A stretch of 64,000 nt of DNA, from the NCBI GenBank assembly GCA_963839285.1, contig CAWIUN010000021.1, forward strand, positions 124,001 to 188,000, given 5' to 3'. Positions 19,734 to 28,102 of this stretch are shown here, one piece after another. Every line of letters starts with the position of its first letter. The stretch's first letter is position 1. The stretch is from DASSSQ01 sp963839285 (GTDB lineage Bacteria; Actinomycetota; Thermoleophilia; Gaiellales; Gaiellaceae). A program made the translations under genes and the position numbers. A model generated the notes under the pieces. The model was not told the origin of the DNA. It saw only the letters and a list, made by a program, of their open reading frames with translations, and ran no database searches.

Positions 19734-20999
19734 GTGAGGAGCCGGAAGGCGGCGATCGCACGAAGGCTGCCGCCGGTGCTGCGGCGGCGCGACTACGCGC
19801 TCTTCTCCACCGCCAACCTGCTGCGGACGCTGCCGACGCAGATGATCGCGGTCGCCGTCGGCTGGCAGGTCTACGCGATCCACCGCCGCCCCTTCGACCT
19901 CGGGCTGATCGGCCTCGCCGAGTTCGTGCCGCTGCTCGTGCTGGCGCTGCCCGCGGGGCAGCTCGCCGACCGGATCTCGCGCCGGCTCGTCTTCGCGCTC
20001 TCGATCGCGCTCTCGGCGGCGACGGCGGCGCTCCTGCTCGTCGTCACGCTGGCCGGCGCCGAGCGGCTCTGGCCGTTCCTGGCGCTCGCGGCGCTGAGCG
20101 GGGCCGCGAGCGGGCTCGGCAACCCCGCCTCGCGGGCGCTGCCGCCGGAGCTCGTCGGCGCCGACCTGCTCGCCAGCGCGATGGCGGTCCGCTCGGTGGC
20201 GGCGCAGATCGGCGTCGTCGGCGGCCCGGCGATCGGCGGCCTCCTCTTCGCGGTCGACCCGGTGCTCGTCTACGCGGTCGCGGTCGGCTTCCTGCTCGTC
20301 GCGCTCGCGTGCGCGCTCGCGCTGCATCGCCTCGGCGGCTGGACGCCGCAGCCCGGGACCGCTCCGGGGCTCGAGAGCCTGCTCGGCGGGATCCGCTTCC
20401 TGCGCCGCTCCCGCGTCGTCCTCGGTGCGATCGCCCTCGACCTCTTCGCGGTGCTCTTCGGCGGGGCGGTCGCGCTGCTGCCGGTGTTCGCGCGCTCGAT
20501 CCTGCACACCGGTCCCGCCGGGCTCGGGCTGCTGCGGAGCGCGCCGGCGGTGGGCGCGCTCGCGGCGGGCCTCCTGCTGACGCACCGGCCGCTCCGCCGG
20601 AGAGCGGGCCCGCTCCTGCTCGGCGTCGTCGGCGTCTTCGGCGCCAGCATCGTCGTCTTCGGCCTCTCGCGGTCGCTGCCGCTCTCGCTGGCGGCGCTCG
20701 CGGTGGGCGGCTTCGCCGACATGGTCAGCGTCACGATCCGCTCGACGACGGTCGCGCTCGCGACCCCGGACGAGCTGCGCGGCCGCGTCAACGCCGTCGA
20801 GGGGGTCTTCATCAGCGCCTCGAACGAGCTCGGCGCCTTCGAGTCGGGCGTCGCCGCGGCGCTCGTCGGCACGGTGCCGGCGGTCGTCGCCGGCGGCGCC
20901 CTGACGATCGGGCTCGCCGTCGTCTGGCCTCGCCTCTTCCCCGATCTCTCGCGCCTCGACCGGCTCGAGCAGCTCGGGCCGGAACCGGTGCGGGCGTAG
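19734..20999 (+). CDS. MFS transporter, EntS/MFS_3-like exporter
   Basis: This 421-residue major-facilitator protein begins LRRRDYALFSTANLLRTLP and has the MFS_3 features ADRISRRLVFALS and GNPASRALPPELV. That branch contains siderophore and drug exporters. Twelve hydrophobic segments can be counted. The GTG start is supported by the leaderless -10 box. The real substrate is not known. It is transcribed away from the other MFS gene and is followed by a small secreted protein. Confidence 0.82.
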   Translation: MRSRKAAIARRLPPVLRRRDYALFSTANLLRTLPTQMIAVAVGWQVYAIHRRPFDLGLIGLAEFVPLLVLALPAGQLADRISRRLVFALSIALSAATAALLLVVTLAGAERLWPFLALAALSGAASGLGNPASRALPPELVGADLLASAMAVRSVAAQIGVVGGPAIGGLLFAVDPVLVYAVAVGFLLVALACALALHRLGGWTPQPGTAPGLESLLGGIRFLRRSRVVLGAIALDLFAVLFGGAVALLPVFARSILHTGPAGLGLLRSAPAVGALAAGLLLTHRPLRRRAGPLLLGVVGVFGASIVVFGLSRSLPLSLAALAVGGFADMVSVTIRSTTVALATPDELRGRVNAVEGVFISASNELGAFESGVAAALVGTVPAVVAGGALTIGLAVVWPRLFPDLSRLDRLEQLGPEPVRA

Positions 21000-21050
21000 G
21001 CGCGGCACGGACCGCCTCAGCACTAGGATCGGGGTAAGGAGGTGACCACG

Positions 21051-21461
21051 ATGTCCCGCGGCACGCCCTTCGTGCTCGCCGCAATCGCGGCATCGGTCCT
21101 CGCTTCCGTCTCGACCGCCGGGCTCGGCACGGCACGCCCGGACGACCGCACCGGTCTTCGCGGACCGGGCGGCGCCGTGGCGGCCGGTGCACCCGACGTG
21201 ATCGACCGCTACCTCGCCAGTCACGAGCAGTCGCCAGAGGCTGCCGGGGCGTCGACCGCCCGGCCGGACGACCGAGCCGGACCGCTCGGCTCCGCCACGG
21301 CCGAGGCGACGGTGTCGAGCCCCGACACCGGCGGTGGCTTCGACTGGCGCGACGCCGGCATCGGCGCCGCCGCGGCTGCGGCGGCGCTGCTCGTCGGAGG
21401 CTGGCTGGCGAATCAGGTGCGACTCCACCGAGGCGGAAGAGGAGGGCTGCTGACGCACTGA
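21051..21461 (+). CDS. small secreted/membrane protein with repeated RPDDR motifs
   Basis: This 136-residue protein has an N-terminal signal or anchor (about residues 6-24), two copies of the motif TARPDDR (about 29 and 77), and a C-terminal hydrophobic helix (about 107-124) ending in a basic tail. The start is ATG 21051, not the GTG at 21042, because a near-perfect ribosome site AAGGAGGTGA lies at 21036-21045. The function is unknown; the strong ribosome site suggests high expression. It probably sits at the cell envelope. Confidence 0.7.
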   Translation: MSRGTPFVLAAIAASVLASVSTAGLGTARPDDRTGLRGPGGAVAAGAPDVIDRYLASHEQSPEAAGASTARPDDRAGPLGSATAEATVSSPDTGGGFDWRDAGIGAAAAAAALLVGGWLANQVRLHRGGRGGLLTH

Positions 21462-21527
21462 GCGGCAGCAATCTCGTCGGCCCCGGGCCGGCGGCGAGCC
21501 GACCCGGGGCCCGCACTGGAGCCCGCC

Positions 21528-21533
21528 TAGACT
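21528..21533 (+). promoter_or_regulatory. -10 box of a leaderless promoter
   Basis: TAGACT, then 6 nt, then the GTG at 21540; no ribosome site lies between. Confidence 0.5.
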
Positions 21534-21539
21534 CAGCCC

Positions 21540-22586
21540 GTGGAGCAGCCCGGCAGCCCCGTCAGCATGCGCCAGCTCGCCTGGGCCGGCGGGGCGTTCG
21601 CCGCCCTCGTCGTCGTCGGCACGGTCGGCTTCCACCTGATCGTCGACGAGAGCTACTTCGACGCGCTCTACCGGACGGTGATCACCGTCTACACCGCCGG
21701 GCTCGTCACCGTCCCGCACGGGTTCGCGGCGAAGCTCTTCACGCTCGTCCTCGTGATCTGGGGTGTGGCAGTGTTCCTCTACGTCTTCGGCCTCGTGATC
21801 GAGCTGACCGTGCGCGGGACGGTCACGGGCGCCTGGAACGAACGGAGGATGCGCCGGCGCGTGGAGGGACTGCACGACCACTACGTGATCTGCGGCTACG
21901 GCCGGGTCGGCCGCCGCGTCGGCGAGGAGCTCCGCGAGGCGGGCGTGCCCTACGTCGTGCTCGACTTCAACCCGCAGTCGCTCGCGATCGCGCGCGAGCG
22001 GGGCGAGCTCGCCGTCGACGGCACGGGCACGAACGACGACGACCTCGCCGAGGCGGGGCTGGCGGCGGCCCGCGGGCTCGTCGTCTCCTCCGACTCGGAC
22101 ATCGACAACCTCTACATCACGCTGTCGGCGCGGACGCTGCGGCCGGAGCTCTTCATCGTCGCCCGCGCCTCGAACGACGACGTCGCCGAGAAGCTGCGCC
22201 GCGCCGGCGCCGACCGGGTGATCCAGCCCTACGACACGGCGGGGCAGGAGATGGCGAAGCTGGTGCTGAAGCCGCAGGTCGCCGCGTTCCTGGAGATGGT
22301 CTCGACCCGCGGCGGGCCCGACCTCTCCTTCGAGGAGATCACCGTCAGCCGCACCTCGGGGCAGGCGGGGATGAGCCTGGCCGAGATCAGGGTGCAGGAG
22401 CGCACGGGCGCGGTCGTGATCGGCGTCCGCCGCGTCGAGGGAGCCTTCGACGCGACGCCGACGCCGGAGACGCGCCTGCAGGCGGGGGACGTCGTGATCG
22501 CGATCGGCTCGCCGCCCGAGCTCCGCGCGCTCGAGGATCTCTTCCGGGCCGAGTCGTTCGACACCCCAGGCGGCCCGGGAGCCTGA
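21540..22586 (+). CDS. potassium-channel-like protein with RCK (TrkA-N/TrkA-C) domains and altered filter
   Basis: This 348-residue protein has a two-helix ion-channel pore (about residues 16-90), then an RCK NAD-binding domain with ICGYGRVGRRVG (about 117) and a C-terminal TrkA-C domain. The layout is that of Ca2+/NAD-gated MthK-like K+ channels. The filter, normally TVGYG, reads TAGLV (residues 52-56) in an otherwise well-aligned pore helix, FDALYRTVITVYTAGLV. Selectivity may therefore differ, or the protein may act as a sensor. No frameshift is evident. Confidence 0.78.
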   Translation: MEQPGSPVSMRQLAWAGGAFAALVVVGTVGFHLIVDESYFDALYRTVITVYTAGLVTVPHGFAAKLFTLVLVIWGVAVFLYVFGLVIELTVRGTVTGAWNERRMRRRVEGLHDHYVICGYGRVGRRVGEELREAGVPYVVLDFNPQSLAIARERGELAVDGTGTNDDDLAEAGLAAARGLVVSSDSDIDNLYITLSARTLRPELFIVARASNDDVAEKLRRAGADRVIQPYDTAGQEMAKLVLKPQVAAFLEMVSTRGGPDLSFEEITVSRTSGQAGMSLAEIRVQERTGAVVIGVRRVEGAFDATPTPETRLQAGDVVIAIGSPPELRALEDLFRAESFDTPGGPGA

Positions 22587-22610
22587 GCTCCCGGACCGGC
22601 GGGCGCCCGT

Positions 22611-22865
22611 CTAGTACCGCTCGCCCGAGCCGACGCGCTCGCGCGACACGGGCTCGTCGGCGGCCACGCGCTCGCGGTCGCGCGGGCGGGCGGTCGTCTC
22701 GGGCACGTGCAGGAACGAGCCGGCGAAGCAGGCGAGCCCCGCGGCGAGCAGGCCCGCGGCGGTCGTGGGCGTCCACGCGCCCCAGTAGATGATCGCCGAG
22801 ATCACGAACAGCCCGACGGCCGCGAATCGCAGCAGGGCGGCGGTGCCGGCGCTCAGCATGTTCAT
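22611..22865 (-). CDS. small membrane protein, two helices
   Basis: This 84-residue protein has two hydrophobic segments (about residues 8-27 and 33-53) and a charged, Arg/Glu-rich tail. An AAAGGGG ribosome site precedes the ATG. It converges on the channel gene with a 24-nt gap and resembles no family that can be named from sequence. Confidence 0.55.
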   Translation of the reverse strand: MNMLSAGTAALLRFAAVGLFVISAIIYWGAWTPTTAAGLLAAGLACFAGSFLHVPETTARPRDRERVAADEPVSRERVGSGERY

Positions 22866-22931
22866 CTAGAACCCCTTTCCTCTGGTTTCCGTCAGAAGTG
22901 CAACGGGGCAACGCGGCCGGCCGATCACCGG

Positions 22932-24369
22932 CTAGCCGCCGACCCGCGGCGTCACCTGGCGGATCTCGGTCGGGGCGCCCGGCGGGCCGCCGCGGGCGGG
23001 CGCGTACTCGGGGACGCCGACGCAGGTGAAGAGCAGCGGGTCGAGCGGTTCGCCGAGGAGCGCGGGCACCTCGCTGTCGACGAAGGTCATCCCGGAGGCG
23101 CTCGCGCCGAGCGCGTAGGCGAGCAGGTGCAGCCTGCCCTCGACGAGGCCGGCGGCGAGCTGGGCCTCGCGGTAGGAGCGGTCGTCGAGGGCGCCGACGT
23201 CCGCGGCGCCGACGACGACGAAGGCCGCGTCGCGGGCGAGGCCCTGCTCGAGCGCGATCCGGTAGAGCTCCTCGCGCAGCCCGGCGCGGCGCACGGGCTC
23301 CGCGAGGTCGGGCCAGCGGTAGACGCCCGGCGCGAGCCCGTCGACGTCGTGGACGACGACGAAGTGCGGGATCCCGACGCCGCGGAGCGCGGCGGCGAGG
23401 GCGGTGCGGAGCAGCTCCTGGGAAAGGCCGCGGCTCGGGTCCATGCGCCGCTGCGAGCTGCGCGCGAGCACGACGGCCTCGACCGGCTCGTCGCTCGCGA
23501 CCGAGACCTCGCTCGGCGCGCCGGCGGCCCACGGCTCGCCGAGCGCGTCGCCGTCGCCGGCGCGCTGGGCGGCCGTCGCGAGCGGGAACTCGACCGGCTG
23601 CGGCGTCGACGGAGCCCGCCGCGCCCGGCGCCGAGGCCTCGAGCGCGGGAGCACCGCGCCCGAGCGCGACGACGGCGACCGGCCATTCGTGAGCCCCGTC
23701 GGCACCGACGAGCGCGGTCGCGGCCCGGTCCGGGAAGCGCGTGAAGAGCCGCTGCGAGAGGCCCGCGGACTCGGCCGCCGCCAGCAGCTGGGAGAGCATC
23801 GTGCCCGCGTCCCAGTAGACGTGCCGGAAGCCACGCTCGCGGTAGCGCCAGCCGGTGCGCCAGGGGACGCCCGTGACGACGACCGCGGTCGCGCCGGCCG
23901 CGGGCGGCGGCCCGACCTGCACGAGCGCGTGCGCCCGCGGGTCGTACCAGTGCACGCCGGCCGGAAGCGCCGTCCCGTCGGGCACCGCGACGTAGAGCTC
24001 GAGCGGGAAGCGGCCCCCGGCCGACCCGGCGGCGCGGAAGTACCACGTCCCGTAGGGGCGCTCGGTCGTCCGCACGACTCCCGCGGCCAGATGGAGCAGG
24101 CGCGAGAGCTGCGGCAGGTCGAGCTCGGCCGGGGCGACGTCGGCCCTGCCCGCGAGCACGGCGACCGCGGAGGCGCTCGTCGAGGGCAGCTCTCGCGGCA
24201 GCGGCAGCCGCGGCAGCTCCTCCGGGTAGCGCTTGAAGAACCACGGCAGCCGCGCCAGGTCGTTCGGCTCGAACCCCCGAACCGCGCGCGGGTCGTCGGG
24301 CGCCTCGTCCCACTCGCGCCCGGGCGCGTACGAGGTGACGCGGTGCAGGATCTGCGACGCCGTCTCCAC
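22932..24369 (-). CDS. SagB/nitroreductase-family dehydrogenase, double domain (frameshifted)
   Basis: This is a flavin oxidoreductase of about 478 residues made of two nitroreductase-like halves. The N-terminal half has LSRLLHLAAGVVRTTERPYG, the SagB-type substrate-side region, and LELYVAV. The C-terminal half has SSQRRMDPSRGLSQELL and SYREAQLAAGLVEGRLHL. SagB-like enzymes oxidise thiazolines/oxazolines in peptide natural products, but stand-alone homologues have other, unknown roles, and no YcaO or precursor gene is nearby. A one-base gain near 23605-23625 breaks the frame between the halves; correcting it joins them. Confidence 0.72.
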
Positions 24370-24402
24370 GACGGCCGATTCTTCCCGAAAGAGAGGCGCG
24401 CG

Positions 24403-24420
24403 GCGGAGTCGAACCGCTGT
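24403..24420. repeat. 18-bp copy of the tRNA-Cys 3' arm (candidate att site)
   Basis: GCGGAGTCGAACCGCTGT is identical to 28001-28018 inside tRNA-Cys and lies in the same orientation. The similarity weakens but continues toward the tRNA 3' end (GCGCC-T after the arm). No complete tRNA can be folded here. With the intact tRNA copy it brackets 3.6 kb, as expected for the two ends of an element integrated at a tRNA gene. Confidence 0.6.
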
Positions 24421-24527
24421 TCCGCGAGAACGCGACGGGAAAGGCGCAAGATCCGCAGTGGTTCAGCATCGGAACCGGAACCGCCGGTCGAGCTCCCGGC
24501 GCGTGTCGGGCAGCACCGTCCGCTCCG

Positions 24528-25982
24528 CTAGATGCGTCGGCGCCAGCGACTGTAGACGTCTTCGAGGACGGCGCGGTCGTTCTGGGGGACGAGGACGAAG
24601 AGCCGGTCGCCGGGCTCGACGATGGTGCTGCCGCGCGGTGGGATCGAGTCGCCCCGACGGGAGATGACGGCGACGAGCGCGCTGCGGGGCAGGCCGAGCT
24701 CGCGGACGGCCGAGCCAGCGATCGCGTGATCCGGGGCGACGCCGAACTCGACGAGCTCGAGCGCGCCGTCGGCGCCGACCTCGAGCGGCGGTGCAACCTG
24801 CGCCGACGCCGGCGCGACGACGCCGAGCCTGCGTGCGATCCGCTCGAGCGTGGTTCCCTGGATCAGGACGGAGATGACGACGACGAAGAAGACGGCGTCG
24901 AAGATCGTCTCGCCTCGCGCGACGGTGGACGAGAGCACGAAGGTGCCGAGCACGATCGGCACGGCGCCGCGCAGCCCGGCCCAGCCGAGCAGCGCACGCT
25001 CGGCGCCGGTGAAGCCGGCGAATGCGGTCGTGACCCAGACGGAGATCGGGCGGGCGACGACGACGAGCACGGCGGCGAGGGCGACGCTGGGGAGGGCTAC
25101 GTCGGGCAGGTGGGTCGGGAAGACGAGCAGGCCGAGCACGATGAAGAGCGCGACCTGGGCGAGGAACGCGAGGCCCTCGTGGAAGGCGACGAGCTGCCGC
25201 CGGTACCGGGAGGGCGTGCTGCCGACGGCGAGGCCGACGAGGTAGACGGCGAGGAAGCCGCTGCCGCCGAGCAGGTCGGCGGCGCCGTAGGCGAGCGCAG
25301 CGGCGGCGACCGAGGCGACGGCGGCGAAGGCGCCGATCCGATGCGGGAGCCGCGCGAACGTCCACGTGGCGAGCCCGCCGAGCAGAACCCCAACCGCGAG
25401 CCCGAGCCCCAGTTGGCGGACGACGACGAGCAGGAACTCCGGCAGCGACGCGTCGCGATGCTCGATCCAGTCGATCAGGCCGAGTGTGAGGGCGATCGCC
25501 ATCGGATCGTTGACGCCCGTTTCGGCCTCGAGCGTGCGAGCGACACGCCGCCGGATCTGCGTGAACCGGAGCGTCGAGAAGACGGCGGCCGCATCGGTCG
25601 AGGAGACGACGGCTCCGAGCAGGAACGCCTGCAGCCAGGTCAGGCCGAACAGCGGCTTCGCCGCGACTCCGACGACCAGCATCGTCAGGACGACGCCGAG
25701 CGTGCTCAGCGCCGCGGCCGGCGCCGCGACCTCGCGCAGCCGCCGCCAGGACGTCGCCAGCCCGCCCTCGAACAGGATCGCAGCCAGCCCGACGACACCG
25801 ACGTTCCGGGCGAGCTCCGCATCGTCGAAGGTGATCCCGCCTGGGCCGTCCGAGCCGAGCAGCATCCCCAGGCCGAGGAATGCGACGAGCGCGGGCACGC
25901 CTGTGCGGGAGGCGCCGAGCGCCACCAGCAGGCTCGCTGCCAGCACGAGGCCGACGAGCAGCAGCACGAGGCCGATGTCCAC
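24528..25982 (-). CDS. potassium/sodium:proton antiporter (CPA1/CvrA-NhaP2-like) with TrkA-C domain
   Basis: This 484-residue protein has about 12 membrane helices and the CPA1 features LFEGGLATSW, GAVVSSTDAAAVFSTL with the ion-binding acid, and LRGAVPIVLGTF. A cytosolic TrkA-C-like domain (about residues 395-475) ends near GDRLFVLVPQ. It exchanges K+ or Na+ for H+, probably gated by ligand binding to the TrkA-C domain. GC content is like the rest of the chromosome, although the gene lies between the two tRNA-Cys arm copies. The GTG start is at 25982. Confidence 0.85.
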   Translation of the reverse strand: MDIGLVLLLVGLVLAASLLVALGASRTGVPALVAFLGLGMLLGSDGPGGITFDDAELARNVGVVGLAAILFEGGLATSWRRLREVAAPAAALSTLGVVLTMLVVGVAAKPLFGLTWLQAFLLGAVVSSTDAAAVFSTLRFTQIRRRVARTLEAETGVNDPMAIALTLGLIDWIEHRDASLPEFLLVVVRQLGLGLAVGVLLGGLATWTFARLPHRIGAFAAVASVAAAALAYGAADLLGGSGFLAVYLVGLAVGSTPSRYRRQLVAFHEGLAFLAQVALFIVLGLLVFPTHLPDVALPSVALAAVLVVVARPISVWVTTAFAGFTGAERALLGWAGLRGAVPIVLGTFVLSSTVARGETIFDAVFFVVVISVLIQGTTLERIARRLGVVAPASAQVAPPLEVGADGALELVEFGVAPDHAIAGSAVRELGLPRSALVAVISRRGDSIPPRGSTIVEPGDRLFVLVPQNDRAVLEDVYSRWRRRI

Positions 25983-26273
25983 GGCGCCATCTTCTCAAGC
26001 CGGCGAGCGGGCCCAGACGCCGCAGACCCGGACACGACTCAGGCCTCGTCGGCGCGTACCGGTTCACGCTCGCCGGTCTCTGCTCCGGTCTGTCGTCGGC
26101 CGAGCTCGACGAGCCACTTCGCCGGTGGAGAGAGCGATCGTGAGCACGGCGGGGGCCGGCCGGCGCCCGGCGCACCCACGCGTCAGCGGGGCTTGCCCTC
26201 GCCCCGCTCGGGCTAGGCGCGGTCGCCGGCGTGATAGCGCGACTGCGTGATCGACGATCTCCTGAGAGAGCGT
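25983..26273. other. intergenic stretch without a convincing gene; one hairpin
   Basis: No ORF here shows family features. A short plus-frame reading ending RRWRERS has coding-like composition but no partner. The stem AGCGGGGC/GCCCCGCT with an 8-nt loop lies at 26185-26208 and could be a terminator or the edge of the island. Confidence 0.4.
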
Positions 26274-26313
26274 GAGAAGAGGGAGCTGAAAGACATCTCA
26301 GCTCCCTCTTCTC
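26274..26313 (-). terminator. strong hairpin downstream of the RidA fusion gene
   Basis: A perfect 16-bp stem (26274-26289 with 26298-26313; core AGAGGGAGCTGA) and an 8-nt loop. There is no U-tract, as is common for actinobacterial terminators. It lies about 90 nt beyond the corrected stop of the RidA gene. Confidence 0.7.
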
Positions 26314-26401
26314 CGATCAGGTGTGCGATTTCGGATTCATGGTCGGCATCGACGAGGAACCTGGCCGATTCCCGTTGTCTCCGCAAACCGCTTGCCGGCA
26401 A

Positions 26402-27671
26402 CTACGCCCGTGGGGGTGTGCCTTCCGCGTTTGCCACGACTGCTTCGATCTGGACCAGCGCATCCTTCGGGCAAGGCCGATACGCCAACTGTTCTTCGTG
26501 CAGGAACGCCGCCCGGGAAGAATGCGGCGTAGACCTCGTCCACAACAGCCATGTCGGCGATATCTCTCAGGAAGATGTTCACCTTGACGACATCGTCCAG
26601 AGCGTGGTCGATGCTTTCGACAATTGCCTTGATATTCTCCAGGCACTGTCCAGCCTGCTCCTTCACGCCACCAGTCACCAGTTCGCCAGATTCTGGATCG
26701 AGAGGCAGCTGGGCCGAAATATGGTTGTAGTGGGAGAACGCCACCGTCTGGGTGGACAGAGAGCTCTTTGGCGCGTTTTCGGTGTCGTGTGCCCAGATGA
26801 CGAGCCCATGCCTGTCTTCGACAGCTTGCGGGGGCGTACCATCTCCGTGTGAGACGACCGCTTCGACTTGCACCAGAGCATCCATGGGCAAAGCGGAAGC
26901 AGCGACAATCGTCCGCGCAGGAACATAGGCTGCGGTCCTGGCGATGGCCGAGTCCGGGAAGAACGTCGTATAGACCTCGTCTACGACTTCGACATCCGAA
27001 AGGTTCTTCAGGAAGATGGTGATCTTGACGATGTCGTCAAGAGGAACGTCGATACTTTCCAGAATCGCCTTGATATTCCTGAAGCACTGTTCGGTCTGCT
27101 CTCGTACACCACCGGCTACCAGCTCACCGGTTTCTGGATCGAGAGGCAGCTGGGCCGAGAGATTGTTGTAATGAGAGAAGGCCACGGTCTGTGTCGATAG
27201 GGGACTCGTCGGTGCATGGTCCGTGTTTCGTGCGACTTTGACGAGATCGCCGGCCTGTGGTGCGTCGGGAATCGTACCTTCACCGTTGGAAACAAGTGCT
27301 TCGATTTGCACCAACGCGTCCAGAGGCAAAGCCGAGACTGCGACTGTCGTCCGCGTAGGGACATAGCCCGGGAAGAACGTTGCATGGACTTGGTCTACGG
27401 CGTCGAGATCCGAGATGTCCTTGAGGAAGACGGTGATCTTGACGACGTCGTCCATGACATGGTCGATGCTTTCCACGATCGCCTTGATATTCGTGAGGCA
27501 CTGTGCGGCCTGCTCTTTCACCCCACCGGCTACCAGCTCGCCGGTGTTCGGGTCCACGGGCAGCTGAGCGGAGAGATTGTTGTAATGCGAGAAGGCTACG
27601 GTTTGTGAGTAGGGGCCTATGCTTTTTGGAGCATTTGCCGTATTTCTTGGCAATACTGCGTTATCGGCCAT
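26402..27671 (-). CDS. three-domain RidA (YjgF/YER057c) fusion protein (frameshifted near the end)
   Basis: The protein is about 422 residues, against about 130 for one RidA domain. It holds three tandem RidA domains, each with the segment TQTVAFSHYN or SQTVAFSHYN, then SAQLPxDP and the signature around the catalytic Arg (PTRTTVAVSALP, PARTIVAASALP, PARRTVGVSALP). RidA proteins hydrolyse reactive enamine/imine intermediates from PLP enzymes. Only domain 1 keeps the SIGPYSQ loop with its Tyr; domains 2 and 3 have a shortened loop. A one-base gain at the GGG at 26469-26471 breaks domain 3; corrected, it ends DALVQIEAVVANAEGTPPRA. GC is clearly lower than in neighbouring genes, suggesting transfer. 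Confidence 0.82.
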
Positions 27672-27991
27672 CGACGGTATCTTCCCCTTTGTCGGTGATT
27701 CAGGTCGAGAGGCAGGTCATTCTGCTGACCATGCCAACAGGCATTCACAGAGCTTGCTCGAGCGCTCACCCTCGATCCTGATCGCGTTTGCTCCGAGGGC
27801 TCGAGCCAGCCGCACCATGCGGGAGTCGGATTTCAGCTCCACCGGTCGGGCGGGGCTGCGGTCGCGCTCGTACGGCTACGTCGACGATCTACCTGCGCCG
27901 CTTCAACCGCGAGCAGGCCATGGAGCGCGTGCGAGGCATCTCGTGGGGCAGCGAGCTCTTCGATGCCTCACAGGTAGAGAGAGGAGACGAA
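27672..27991. other. island edge between RidA gene and tRNA-Cys
   Basis: This stretch mixes AT-richer DNA (up to about 27780) with GC-rich DNA (after about 27830). It holds the upstream region of the RidA gene, with a weak purine-rich ribosome site, and a possible integrase remnant, but no intact gene. Confidence 0.45.
27875..27977 (+). pseudogene. possible C-terminal remnant of a tyrosine recombinase (integrase)
   Basis: The frame reads TSTIYLRRFNREQAMERVRG followed by ISWG. The pattern TxxIYLRR resembles the catalytic-Tyr end of actinobacterial phage or element integrases. Only about 34 codons remain, with no upstream catalytic box. It reads toward the tRNA-Cys 3' end, the usual position of an integrase at an attachment site. 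The assignment rests on a short stretch and could be chance. Confidence 0.35.
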
Positions 27992-28062
27992 AGGCGCCTA
28001 GCGGAGTCGAACCGCTGTGCACGGCTTTGCAGGCCGCTGCCTAACCACTCGGCCAAGGCGCC
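27992..28062 (-). tRNA. tRNA-Cys (GCA)
   Basis: The cloverleaf folds with acceptor GGCGCCT/AGGCGCC, D-arm GCCGAGTGGTTAGGC, anticodon loop CTGCAAA with GCA at 28028-28030, and T-arm AGCGGTTCGACTCCGCT. The discriminator is U and CCA is not encoded. Its T-arm sequence is copied at 24403-24420, marking it as a probable integration site. Confidence 0.93.
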
Positions 28063-28102
28063 TTGACGTGACCATCCTAGCCGCGGCGGGTAAGGGCCCT
28101 TC

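Noticed and set aside
15855..21881. A 2008-codon open frame on the minus strand, and other long frames such as 6459-9446
   Set aside because: These are shadow frames caused by high GC and GC-rich third positions. They are Arg/Ala/Gly-rich, run across several real genes and show no domain.
22611..22865. RiPP precursor for the SagB-type enzyme
   Set aside because: The small ORF has two membrane helices and no Cys/Ser/Thr-rich core, so it does not look like a precursor peptide.
24385..24460. A second tRNA gene at the T-arm copy
   Set aside because: Only the T-arm and a degenerate acceptor 3' strand can be aligned; no D-arm, anticodon arm or matching 5' acceptor strand is present.
25880..26143. 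Plus-strand ORF ending RRWRERS
   Set aside because: Its first half is antisense to the antiporter, and the short tail alone gives no recognisable feature.
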